This document shows positions 8,401-16,725 of a stretch of 64,000 nucleotides of DNA, piece by piece. A model generated the notes under the pieces. The model saw only the letters and a list, made by a program, of their open reading frames with translations. It was not told the origin of the DNA and ran no database searches. Origin of the DNA: Lentzea californiensis (GTDB lineage: Bacteria; Actinomycetota; Actinomycetes; Mycobacteriales; Pseudonocardiaceae); the NCBI RefSeq assembly GCF_024648825.1, contig NZ_JANBBE010000010.1, forward strand, positions 248,001-312,000, read 5' to 3'. A program made the translations under genes and the position numbers. Each line of letters opens with the position of its first letter. Position 1 is the first letter of the stretch.

Positions 8401-8590
8401 AGAACTCGTAGAAGGCGGGCGTCACCGCTCGAATCGCGGTCACGACAATCCCGCCGAGGAGAAGCACGACGAAGATCTTCAGCAGTAGGCTGGTATCCGG
8501 GTTGGTGAGGTAGCCGACGTACTTCCGCACGTCTTCGATCGGATCGCTCTTTCCGCCTAGATCTTGGGCGTAGCCGACGGATCTCGCCAT
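5442..8590 (-). pseudogene. membrane-anchored NACHT/STAND NTPase, split by a single-base frameshift
   Basis: One reading frame covers residues 1-362 (ATG at 8590) and a second continues to a stop at 5442; rejoined they give about 1049 residues. Residues 34-52 form a membrane helix, followed by a basic, then charged linker. The NTPase has Walker A GEPGAGKS (161-168) and Walker B WLFLFDSFDE (246-255), then the NACHT-typical GNPMFLGLLCEHMR. At about 7503 the frame shifts: adding one base restores EQYALPANSHAVFEDYLDHR, a normal continuation of this fold. The C-terminal third has roughly six to eight hydrophobic helices and a cytosolic tail. STAND NTPases act as signal-triggered oligomerising switches; defence function is inferred from context. 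It is divergent from the NACHT-HEAT gene at 9059. Either a true mutation or a sequencing error. Confidence 0.8.
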
Positions 8591-9058
8591 CTGCGGCCTC
8601 GCTGCGTTTGTCGTGGTACGAGCTGACAGGCGCTAGATCGCATGATCTCGCCGACCGCGTTACAGTCCTGATCACCTGGAATTGAACACCTTGGTCAGTC
8701 CTATCCGTAGTTGACACGTTCAAACGAACGATCGGACTTTCTGGACAGGTCCGAAATCCACGACACCTGGGTTGCTGGAGACCAGAAGCGGGGCAGGTGC
8801 CTGCCGCTTCGGCGGCGTTAGGCCCTGTTACAGGTAATCGAGGACGGCTGAGCTGCAGTGATCGGGTTCTGTCGTACTGACGGCATGATCGTGGGCGTGG
8901 CGCTGCGACTGCTCTGTTTCGTCTTTGTCCAGTTGGTGGCTGATTGGTTCGGCTCGGCCGGTCATCGGTGGCGAAGGATCGACCGCCGAAGACGCGAGCG
9001 ACGTGAACGTCCTTGATTTGGCGCGAAATGGCCGGCCAGATCATGAGACCATCCGTCG
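8591..9058. promoter_or_regulatory. 468-bp divergent intergenic region between the two NACHT genes
   Basis: Both NTPase genes start outward from this region, so it must hold their promoters. I could not assign -35/-10 boxes with confidence. Its right half contains the IS relic 8848-8985, meaning the regulatory region of the NACHT-HEAT gene has been altered by an insertion. Confidence 0.4.
8848..8985 (+). repeat. 5'-end relic of the integrase-type IS
   Basis: GGCATGATCGTGGGCGTGGC and the following bases match the start of the transposase gene of IS copy 2 (15288 onward), including CGTCTTTGTCCAG and CTCGGCCGGTC, with scattered differences and small deletions. The match begins near GCTGAGCTGC and fades after about 8985. 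Only the first 35 or so codons of a transposase survive. It lies just upstream of the NACHT-HEAT gene and may supply or disrupt promoter sequence. Confidence 0.7.
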
Positions 9059-12000
9059 ATGGCGCACGAGGACCTCACCGCCAACTCCATGGGCGATGTC
9101 CATGGCATCGGCTTTCAGGCCGACACGATTCACGGTGACGTCCACGTCACCTACACCCCACTTGCAGCTTCATCCACAACCCAACCGCGGTGCACGCCAC
9201 CGGCTGACTGGGGGGCGACCACAGACCTGCCGGCGGTGGTCCAGGACCTGCTATGGGCGCAGGAACAATGTGCCGACCTACTGCCGTACCAACTTCCCGG
9301 CGCCCGGAAACCGTCGCTCGGCACCGTCTACGTGCGACAGGATGTAGGCAGCGGCGTTGAGGACGCCCAGCCAGAACATCGACCCGCCCCGACGCTCGAC
9401 GAACACGGCCAGCTCGTCGACATACCACCAACGCCTGTCGCGCGCGTTGCCGTCCGGCCGCCGTCCAAGCCGATGCGCGCCGCCCTCGACACTGACGACC
9501 ACCTGGTGATCACTGGCGGTCCCGGCCAGGGCAAGTCGACCCTCACGCTCCGCCTCACCGCCGATATCGTCCGCCAATGGACCACCAAGTCGCCCGAGGA
9601 CGCACCCCTGGCCGAACCCGTCCTCCCGCTCCGCATCCCCGCTCGCGTGCTCGCCGAACATCTCGGCCCTTCGTTCTCCCATTCTCTCGCCAACAGCGCC
9701 GCGGCCGAGTACGGCCACCTTCTCGCCGACCCCCTCGATCCCACTTTGTTCGCCAGCCACGTGGTCGGCTGCCGCTGGCTGCTCCTCATCGACGCTCTCG
9801 ACGAGGTCGCGGACACTCACACCCGCGCCAAGATCGTCCATACGCTCTCCGCGTGGGCCAAGAAGTCCACCTACCGCGTTCTGCTCACCACCCGCCCGAC
9901 CGAGAGTGGTGCCCTCGCCGCATTCCAGCGCGTCGCATGCCGCTACGAGCTCCAGCCTTTCGACGAGATCGCGCTGCACCTCTTCGCCACCCACTGGTTC
10001 GATGAGGAGGGCGAGGACTGCGCGAACCGCTTCCTTCAACAGATCCGTGAGGCCCACCTCTTCGAACTCGTCGAGGTCCCGCTCCTCGCGACGATCGCCG
10101 CGATCGTCTTCGAACAGCATGCGCGGGACCCGTTGCCCGGCAACCAGTACGAGCTCTACGAGGTCTACCTCGACCACATCAGGAAGCCTGACACAACACC
10201 CGTCGTATTCGAACGTCACCGCGTCCCCTTGATCGAATACCTCGGCCGCACCCGCCTCGAAACTGACACGTCTCTCACCGCAGCGGTCCACGCCTGGACA
10301 CAAGAACACCCCGAGGTCGGCTCCGCCGACGACCTGATCGCCCATCTCAAGGCTTGCGGCCTCTTCGTCCAACGCGGCCGGGAGCTCACCTTCCTGCACC
10401 ACAGCTTTGCCGAACATGTCGCGGCCACTGCGAAAGCCCGCGAACTGCCGCCGGAGTTCGATCCCCAGGAATCCGCCTTCGCCGACCTCCTTCACCAGGC
10501 ACAACCCCTGGAAACCGGTCGTTTTGCACGGGCAGTCCTGCTGCACCACACCCGCCTGCATCCCGCCGAGGCCAACCGGTTGTTGCGGTGGTTGCACGAC
10601 GGCAAGGCTGAACAGCACCTCCTCGCTGCTCGTCTGCTCGCCCAGCACATGCTGACAAGCGCATCCGTGCTCGACGAGTTCCTCACTGTGGTCAGGGGTT
10701 GGGCGGCTACCACCCAGTACCCGGCCCGGGCGATCCTGGGCCAAGCCAGCCGAGCATCCCAACATCCCGGTCTGGGGAGTTGGCTCGTCGAGCTGACACA
10801 GGATGAGCTGGCGCCGTTCGAGTCCCGCGCTGAAGCAGCGACAGCGCTGGCCGTGCGACTGCGTGACACTTACGCGAGCGAAGCGATCGCTTTGCTCAGG
10901 TCGGCGGTCGACAACGAGTCAGCTCCCGTGCAGCACCGGTTGATCGCGGCGGAAGCCCTGGCACACAGTGGCTCGAACGAGAGGGAGGCAGGGGAGCGCG
11001 GCTTGCGTTCCGTGTTGCGCGATTCGTTCGCCAGCGGCCACAGCTGTCGTACCGCGGGTGTCGTGCTAGCTGCATTCGGTGGCGCTGCTCGTGACTTCGC
11101 GTTGGCCGAGTTGAACCGGTTGCTGTCTGATGGGGACACGCCTGACCCTGACTTGGTGAACGTTGCAACCGCGCTGGTCGAAATCGGTGCGGAGTTTCAC
11201 GAGCGCTGTGCTGACAGCTTCTTGGCTGTGGTGCGCGATCCGGTCCACAACACAGCTGGCAAGCGAGACGCCGCGCTTGGCTTGGTAGCTCTCGGCGAGC
11301 AGGAGGCGGCGGCTGAGGCGATCATGGAAGTTGGGTGTGACCGTCTGCGTACCGCCGGGCATCAGTCCTACGCACTAGGCACGCTGGCGCTGCTCGGCCC
11401 GCGAATGCGCGCAGCCGCAGGAGATATGCTGGTCGCAAGGCTCGATGCCTTTGACACGGCGTTTTTTGGCCAGAAGATGTACGTGTCGGCGCTTGTGCGG
11501 CTGGGTCATCGTGATCTCGCGATCGAACTCATGCGTCGGCTGCTCGCAGACCCCAGCACGTCCTGGCTGGACGTGGTGATGATGACCACCGCGCTAGGAG
11601 AGCTCGGCCCGGCGTTCCACGACGAAGCCGCTATCCATCTGCAACGTGCACACCGATATAGCCGAAACACCTACTACGAGTTCACCGCTCCGTTGCGTGA
11701 ACTGGCCAATTTGGCGGAGCCACACCGAAGGAGGGCGACAGCACTCCTTCGGGGGGCGTTGACCGACCGCAGCCTGGACCCGCAGATCCGCTGTGAGGTC
11801 GCGAACGAGCTGATCAGGTGCGCGCCTCAATTCCACGCCGTGGCCGTCGAGCACCTGGTGTTGATCGCGTCCAGCGAGCATGCCCCAGACGTCCGGGCCA
11901 TGGCTTGGGCAAAGTTACACCGGCTCGGACCTGCACTGGCCGAGCGGGCGCAGACAGAGCTTCTTGCGCTCGCACGCGACCATGAGGCGTTGTCGGAGCT

Positions 12001-14161
12001 TGGCATCGTGTTCGCGGCGGCCGGCGCGGCGGACCGGCGCAGCGCGGCTGAAGTGCTCACCACCCTTCTGAAGGACCCGCAGCGCAGTCTACGAACTCGG
12101 CTGAACGCGACACAGGGCCTGATCATGTTGGGCAAAGCGTTTCATCGAGTGGCGTTGGCGGGTGCGGTCGATCTTCTGCACGCCGGGCTCGTCAACGATC
12201 CCATGCGGTTAGCGCAGTACTTCACCTCCACTGGGCGCGGAGTCCGGGCTGACCTTGCCACGGTGCTCGGTGACCTGCTCCCGCGCCAAGGACTCAACCC
12301 GCAGAACCGCATGCGCGTGGTGAAGGCGATCGATGTTCTCGGGCACAAGGCGCCACTAGCAGTGGTGCGTGATCTGGCTTGCGACGAGTCGGTCGACCTT
12401 GACGTACGGGCGGAGGCTGCGGTGAAGGTGGCGAGCTACGATCCGGGGCAGCTCGACGTTGCCTCGGACGTGGTTTTTGCTGCCGCCCCAATGATGGCTT
12501 TTCAGCGGTGGAAGCAGCTGGCCGGATACCTCGCTCAGCTCGGAGTTGACGTGCATGCCCGATTGCGTCGGATCGCGGCGTCACCTGACGCAGGGCGCTA
12601 CACGACCGTAGAAGCTGCGTTTTTCGTCGAAGTTGAGGCGCTCCGCGCCTGTTCGGAAGACCAGTACTCCGATTTCAAGTTCCGGCTATACGCCTACCGG
12701 CTGCGGGCGATCAGAGGCGACTATGCCTCGGAGAGCTATCTCACCGCGATCCTCAACGATCCTGACCAACCGATCGCCGACCGTTGCTCTGCCGTAGTCG
12801 AACTGGCTGAGCGAGACCTAACGATGCAGGACCAGGCGTCGGCGACGGTGTGGCGGTTCGTGGAGAGCTGGCATTTGCGCATCGCGGAGCGCGTTGATGC
12901 GATCAAGGCGCTCATCGGTCTAGTTCCGCAAGGGCCAAGGCTCGCTGGCCTGATCGTAGCTCTGGTACACCACCCGGAGCGAAGCGATAAAGCCGCCGCG
13001 TCGCTGGTTGTACACCTGCCCAGGGCGGAGCGGACGCTGGTCGAGCGGCTGTTGCTGGCCGATCAGTCGATCGCGGTCGAGCACCGCATGCCGAAGGTCG
13101 ATCACTGGGGTGATGCCCCGCTGTGCACCGAGGCAGAAGCCACAGCGCGAGAAGTGCTCCGGTCTCCGGAGTACAGCGCGGTTGATCGTCGCGAGGCGTT
13201 GGTCGCTTTGGCAGGATACTCGCTTCCGCAGGCTACTGAAGCTCTCTCTCTGCTCGTGGCCCAGGGTTCCGCTGAGGACTTGAAGGAGGCGGCGAAGCTC
13301 GGAGCGTGGGAAGAAGTCCACGATCGTCTGCATACGATCGTGTCGGACGAAGATCGGCCGATCCGAGAGCGGCGTGCCGCCGCGCTGGTGATCGGCGAGA
13401 TCGAGCATGAGCCCTCGGTGCGGGAATTCCTGCGCAACGATGTCCGAGCCTCGTGGCGAGATCGTGTGGACGAACTTAAGTTCGTCAAGGCTTTCGACGA
13501 GCTGCGCGCGATCCGCGACGACTCGACGTTGCCACCTCACTACCGCCGGCGAGCGGCGGTGTTCCTGCTCTACCGGTCGATCGACGATCGCGTGGCGAGC
13601 GCGAAGGTGTTCGCCTCGATCGCCACGGACACGTCCGCGCACCCCGCGCTGCGTTGGTGGGCGGCGGACGACCTCTCTGACCTTGGCGCCCGCGGTCGAG
13701 CCGAGGCGCTGCCACTTCTCAATGCGATGGTGAGGGACAAAAGCCTTCCTGTGATCGTGCGGTCGGACGTGGCGGATGCCATCGGCAAGAAGTGGCCCAC
13801 CAAGCGCGAAGAGGTGCTCGAACTGCTGCGAGGACTGCTGCCGTTGGCGAAACCGTTGCAGCGCATCCAGGTGTTGCGTGACATCGGTGCCATTCGGGTA
13901 CAGGAAGGCGTGGATGGCCTTAACGCGATGGCCGCAGACACAAACATGGGGCCGGTGGTGCGGTTATGGGCGGCAATACGGATGTTCGAGTTGTCGCGGG
14001 ACATGAAGGAACGGGCCGCGGTGGTAGCGCGGGAGATCGCGTTCGATGACGCGATGCCAGCACACGTAAGGAGGCGGGCTGCGCAAAGGTTGGCGCGGTG
14101 GAGCGAGGTGTGCCGGGAGGATGCGCGGCAGTTGTTGTACACCTTGAGGTTGCCTTGCTGA
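9059..14161 (+). CDS. NACHT NTPase with HEAT-repeat sensor and amyloid-signalling-like N-terminus
   Basis: 1700 residues. Residues 9-32 read N-S-M-G-D-V-H-G-I-G-F-Q-A, then IHGDVHVTY: Gly-spaced hydrophobic positions with a central FQA, resembling RHIM-like bacterial amyloid signalling motifs (BASS) known at NLR N-termini in actinobacteria. After a linker, the NACHT domain shows Walker A GGPGQGKST (153-161) and Walker B LLLIDALDE (Asp245), then sensor-like LLTTRP. A C-terminal winged-helix segment ends near FLHHSFAEHVAA. From about residue 480 to the end, alpha-alpha repeats rich in ALA/EAL/ADA motifs form a long HEAT/armadillo solenoid, the probable sensor. It is divergent from the frameshifted NTPase at 5442-8590. 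The ATG at 9059 has only a weak ribosome site. Defence or cell-death signalling is inferred. Confidence 0.85.
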   Translation: MAHEDLTANSMGDVHGIGFQADTIHGDVHVTYTPLAASSTTQPRCTPPADWGATTDLPAVVQDLLWAQEQCADLLPYQLPGARKPSLGTVYVRQDVGSGVEDAQPEHRPAPTLDEHGQLVDIPPTPVARVAVRPPSKPMRAALDTDDHLVITGGPGQGKSTLTLRLTADIVRQWTTKSPEDAPLAEPVLPLRIPARVLAEHLGPSFSHSLANSAAAEYGHLLADPLDPTLFASHVVGCRWLLLIDALDEVADTHTRAKIVHTLSAWAKKSTYRVLLTTRPTESGALAAFQRVACRYELQPFDEIALHLFATHWFDEEGEDCANRFLQQIREAHLFELVEVPLLATIAAIVFEQHARDPLPGNQYELYEVYLDHIRKPDTTPVVFERHRVPLIEYLGRTRLETDTSLTAAVHAWTQEHPEVGSADDLIAHLKACGLFVQRGRELTFLHHSFAEHVAATAKARELPPEFDPQESAFADLLHQAQPLETGRFARAVLLHHTRLHPAEANRLLRWLHDGKAEQHLLAARLLAQHMLTSASVLDEFLTVVRGWAATTQYPARAILGQASRASQHPGLGSWLVELTQDELAPFESRAEAATALAVRLRDTYASEAIALLRSAVDNESAPVQHRLIAAEALAHSGSNEREAGERGLRSVLRDSFASGHSCRTAGVVLAAFGGAARDFALAELNRLLSDGDTPDPDLVNVATALVEIGAEFHERCADSFLAVVRDPVHNTAGKRDAALGLVALGEQEAAAEAIMEVGCDRLRTAGHQSYALGTLALLGPRMRAAAGDMLVARLDAFDTAFFGQKMYVSALVRLGHRDLAIELMRRLLADPSTSWLDVVMMTTALGELGPAFHDEAAIHLQRAHRYSRNTYYEFTAPLRELANLAEPHRRRATALLRGALTDRSLDPQIRCEVANELIRCAPQFHAVAVEHLVLIASSEHAPDVRAMAWAKLHRLGPALAERAQTELLALARDHEALSELGIVFAAAGAADRRSAAEVLTTLLKDPQRSLRTRLNATQGLIMLGKAFHRVALAGAVDLLHAGLVNDPMRLAQYFTSTGRGVRADLATVLGDLLPRQGLNPQNRMRVVKAIDVLGHKAPLAVVRDLACDESVDLDVRAEAAVKVASYDPGQLDVASDVVFAAAPMMAFQRWKQLAGYLAQLGVDVHARLRRIAASPDAGRYTTVEAAFFVEVEALRACSEDQYSDFKFRLYAYRLRAIRGDYASESYLTAILNDPDQPIADRCSAVVELAERDLTMQDQASATVWRFVESWHLRIAERVDAIKALIGLVPQGPRLAGLIVALVHHPERSDKAAASLVVHLPRAERTLVERLLLADQSIAVEHRMPKVDHWGDAPLCTEAEATAREVLRSPEYSAVDRREALVALAGYSLPQATEALSLLVAQGSAEDLKEAAKLGAWEEVHDRLHTIVSDEDRPIRERRAAALVIGEIEHEPSVREFLRNDVRASWRDRVDELKFVKAFDELRAIRDDSTLPPHYRRRAAVFLLYRSIDDRVASAKVFASIATDTSAHPALRWWAADDLSDLGARGRAEALPLLNAMVRDKSLPVIVRSDVADAIGKKWPTKREEVLELLRGLLPLAKPLQRIQVLRDIGAIRVQEGVDGLNAMAADTNMGPVVRLWAAIRMFELSRDMKERAAVVAREIAFDDAMPAHVRRRAAQRLARWSEVCREDARQLLYTLRLPC

Positions 14162-14317
14162 GCCTATTGCGGGATCGCCCGAGCGAATTAGGTTCTCAAG
14201 GCGGCGACGCGAGGAAGTCGGGATGTTGGGAGCGTTGGTCCTGGTGGCGGTGCGTTGGCGCCTCCGCATGGCTCTGTCAGGTAGTCAGAGCGGGACTTTG
14301 AAGGCTTGGCGGGTGTG

Positions 14318-14490
14318 TCAGGTGATGTGGGCTGGTGCGGGTGGGGTGATGCCGGGTCCGGGGTCGAGTGGGCGTTCGTGTAGCTGGTAGACGGTTCGTC
14401 CGGTGGTGATGCGGCTGGTGAACCTGGCGGATACAGTGATGCGCAGGTCATGGTTCAGGCCGAGGAATCCGTGGTCGAACAGTTGTGATG
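14318..14490 (-). pseudogene. 3' relic resembling an HNH endonuclease
   Basis: The minus-strand frame reads SQLFDHGFLGLNHDLRITVS, SRITTGRTVYQLHERP and ends APAHIT before a TGA at 14318. LFD-x-G-(F/Y)-L-G-(L/V)-(N/D) followed by a short beta-strand region is the usual segment after the catalytic motif in HNH endonucleases that lie C-terminal to other domains. The HNH motif itself is missing. The rest of 14162-14665 contains no intact gene; a plus-strand tail ending in LFVREGTFIKFK before a TGA at 14613-14615 is unassigned. Confidence 0.4.
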
Positions 14491-14665
14491 CGGGGAGCGC
14501 AGGGCCAGGCCGGATGCGGAATGGCAGGCCGGTCGCAATCCGACCGATTCACGCTCGCGTCGGCGGTTCCGAGAACCTGTTCGTGCGCGAAGGTACGTTC
14601 ATCAAGTTCAAGTGACTATCGGAAGGTGACGCTGCGGAAGCCTTGAGTCGTTCGTCGCCTTGACC

Positions 14666-15256
14666 ATGAAAGCGGACACCGAGGATTATCGCCTGGTGTC
14701 CGAGGCGATCAAGTTTCCGGTCGTCCGCCAGACTGCCAAGACCTCGCGTGTCGAGTTGCAGACTCACGGTTTCGAGGTCGATCTGGTCGGTGCACGCCGG
14801 GACAGGCTGGTTCTCGCCACTGTGAAGTCTTTCTTCGGTTCACGCGGCGTCGTAGCCGAGCACGTGATGGGCAGCTCCCAGACTAAGCGCTTCAACTCGC
14901 TGTACACGCTGATCAACGATCCGGTGGTGCGGGACGCGGTCATGGACGGGGCAAGTCAGCGCTACGGATACCCGGTCGACCAGATCGAACTTCGGCTCTG
15001 CGTAGGCAAGTTCGCTGGCGGCAAGACGGCCGAGCACGAACGCCTCATACGAGAGTGGGCCGCAACGCAGATCGTCGGCGCAGGGCCGATCCGGGTCTTC
15101 GGTCTGCAGGACATCGCAGCCACCGCGCGTCGGGTTGCCTCGAATAAGACCTATCGCGACAACCCGGCGTTGGTGGCCATGAAGGTGATGGACGCGGCCG
15201 GGATGCTGATCCCGAACGAGCCTGTGGGGTGCCAGAACTCCGCACACACGCGTTGA
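14666..15256 (+). CDS. nuclease-fold-like protein of unknown function, C-terminus altered by IS copy 2
   Basis: About 186 native residues from the ATG at 14666 (an in-frame TTG lies two codons earlier), then IS-derived residues to the stop. Residues around HGFEVDLVGARRDRLVLATV, then KSFF, match the beta-hairpin of PD-(D/E)XK nucleases (xDhxxxxxxxhhhhxVK), with Asp and Lys present but Thr where the catalytic Glu/Gln is usual. A middle region, RYGYPVDQIELRLCVGKF, and AGPIRVFG follow. The IS entered at CGAGCC (15217-15222). Joining across the element gives a native end LIPNEPQDCPLRTR with TGA at 16446-16448, so only the last nine residues are changed. It lies in the same direction as the NACHT-HEAT gene, 504 bp upstream. 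Function is not known. Confidence 0.6.
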   Translation: MKADTEDYRLVSEAIKFPVVRQTAKTSRVELQTHGFEVDLVGARRDRLVLATVKSFFGSRGVVAEHVMGSSQTKRFNSLYTLINDPVVRDAVMDGASQRYGYPVDQIELRLCVGKFAGGKTAEHERLIREWAATQIVGAGPIRVFGLQDIAATARRVASNKTYRDNPALVAMKVMDAAGMLIPNEPVGCQNSAHTR

Positions 15257-16414
15257 GCTGCGGTGGTCGGGCACTGTGGTGCGGTCGGCATGATCGTGGG
15301 CGTGGCGCTGCGACTGCTGTACCTCGTCTTTGTCCAGCTGGGTAGCTGGCTGGTCCTGCTCGGCCGGTCCTCAGCGGCCAAGGACGTCGAGTTGCTGGTG
15401 TTGCGGCATGAGGTCGCGGTGTTGCGTCGAGGTCAGCGCCGTCCTCGGTTGGATTGGGCTGATCGTGCGGTGCTGGCCGCGTTGGCGCGGCGGTTACCGG
15501 TGTGGTTGCGGGAGCACCGGTTGGTATCTCCGGGCACCGTGCTGCGGTGGCATCGGCGCTTGGCCGCCAAGAAGTGGACCTACCCGAACCGGTCTGGTCG
15601 ACCGCGGGTCGATGAGACCGTGGTGGCGTTGATCGGGCGGATGGCGCGGGAGAACACGGGCTGGGGTTACCGGCGTATCCAAGGTGAGCTGCTCAAGCTC
15701 GGCCACCGGACGGCCGCGTCGACTGTTCGTCGCGTGCTCAAGCGGCTTCGGATTCCGCCTTCGCCTACTCGAGACTCCGACACGTCGTGGCGTCGGTTCC
15801 TGCGTGCTCAGGCGGAGACCATGCTGGCGTGCGACTTCTTCCACGTCGACTGCGTCTTCACGTTGAAGCGGGTGTACGTGTTCTTTGTGATGGAAGTCGG
15901 CACCCGCTACGTCCACATCCTCGGCACCACCACCAACCCAGACGGCCCGTGGACCACACAGCAGGCTCGCAACTTCCTCATGGAGCTGGACGATTGGGCC
16001 AGCGAGTTTCGTTTCCTGATTCGTGACAGGGCCGGCCAGTTCACGGCGTCGTTCGATTCCGTTCTCGCTGACGCCGGCATCGACGTTGTGAAGATCCCAC
16101 CGCAATGTCCGCGGGCCAACTGCTACGCGGAACGGTTTGTCGGCACCGTTAGACGCGAGCTCACGGATCGGCTGCTGATCATCAACGAGCGGCACCTGAA
16201 GTCAGTGCTGAACCGCTACGTCTTCCACTACAACCACCGGCGACCACACCGAGCGCTACACCACTCTGCCCCACGACCCGATCACCAGACCGGAGACCCA
16301 GACTGTAGATCCGTACGTCGACGGCGAGTGGTCGGTGGCTTGATCAACGAGTACGAACCTGCAGCAGCTTGATCCGCAGGTCAGACACGTTGAGCCATGT
16401 TTTGGCACCCCACA
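15223..16414 (+). mobile_element. complete 1192-bp IS, copy 2, with 6-bp target duplication
   Basis: Terminal repeats TGTGGGGTGCCAGAAC (left) and the complement of TGTGGGGTGCCAAAAC (right) bound the element. The hexamer CGAGCC directly flanks both sides (15217-15222 and 16415-16420), a perfect target duplication. It is the same family as copy 1 and encodes an intact transposase. Insertion lies within the last codons of the nuclease-fold-like gene. Confidence 0.92.
15290..16372 (+). CDS. integrase-core (DDE) transposase of IS copy 2
   Basis: 360 residues from the ATG at 15290, matching the copy at 2763-3845 over its whole length with scattered substitutions (for example GQRRPRLDW for THGRPQLDW). 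Catalytic Asp (CDFFHVDCV), Asp (IRDRAGQFT) and Glu (NCYAERFVG) are all present. With clean terminal repeats and target duplication, this is the copy most likely to have moved recently and to be functional. Confidence 0.92.
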   Translation: MIVGVALRLLYLVFVQLGSWLVLLGRSSAAKDVELLVLRHEVAVLRRGQRRPRLDWADRAVLAALARRLPVWLREHRLVSPGTVLRWHRRLAAKKWTYPNRSGRPRVDETVVALIGRMARENTGWGYRRIQGELLKLGHRTAASTVRRVLKRLRIPPSPTRDSDTSWRRFLRAQAETMLACDFFHVDCVFTLKRVYVFFVMEVGTRYVHILGTTTNPDGPWTTQQARNFLMELDDWASEFRFLIRDRAGQFTASFDSVLADAGIDVVKIPPQCPRANCYAERFVGTVRRELTDRLLIINERHLKSVLNRYVFHYNHRRPHRALHHSAPRPDHQTGDPDCRSVRRRRVVGGLINEYEPAAA

Positions 16415-16545
16415 CGAGCCGCAGGACTGTCCACTCCGAACGAGATGACAGTGCGGTACTCACCTGCAGCACTAGCAGGTAGTGATGTGAACGTGAGCAT
16501 GCTAACGACCGCAGCAACAAGTGCTGCGTATGAACGCTTGCGCAT
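16381..16545 (-). pseudogene. signal-peptide fragment of a secreted protein, truncated at IS copy 2
   Basis: From an ATG at 16545, with GAGGGGG four bases upstream, the frame reads MRKRSYAALVAAVVSMLTF, then SLPASAAGEYRTV, a convincing Sec signal peptide, and about 15 more native residues before entering IS DNA. Before the insertion this frame would have run antisense to the nuclease-fold-like gene for about 66 codons, so the original protein was probably already truncated by rearrangement. Not recognised further. Confidence 0.4.
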
Positions 16546-16725
16546 TTCCCCCTCTTAAAAAGAGGGCTGCACACCTCCCCAGGGTGCAGCGGCGCGGTCG
16601 TGCTGCCAGTAGCCAGCGAGCAGCGGCAATAGGCGGGATGGATGGCTGGATGTGATGCAGGCCAAGCGTGGAGTCACTCGCAGTAGAGTCCTCGTTGGTA
16701 CACCTGTGTCGGCAAACGGGAGTTC
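16546..16725. promoter_or_regulatory. intergenic region with two hairpins
   Basis: Two inverted repeats lie back to back: CCTCTT AAAA AGAGGG near 16550-16567, and GCTGCAC / GTGCAGC near 16566-16590 with CCT/AGG in the loop. They sit in the divergent gap between the signal-peptide fragment and the gene at 16726. Their role is unknown; they could be leader structures or terminators. Confidence 0.3.

Noticed and set aside
9278-10765. 495-codon minus-strand frame opposite the NACHT domain
   Set aside because: Antisense of the NACHT-HEAT gene; no start signal and no recognisable domain.
14188-14451. Pro/Ser-rich minus-strand frame
   Set aside because: A different frame of the same strand gives a better match to an HNH-type tail, so this frame is a shadow.
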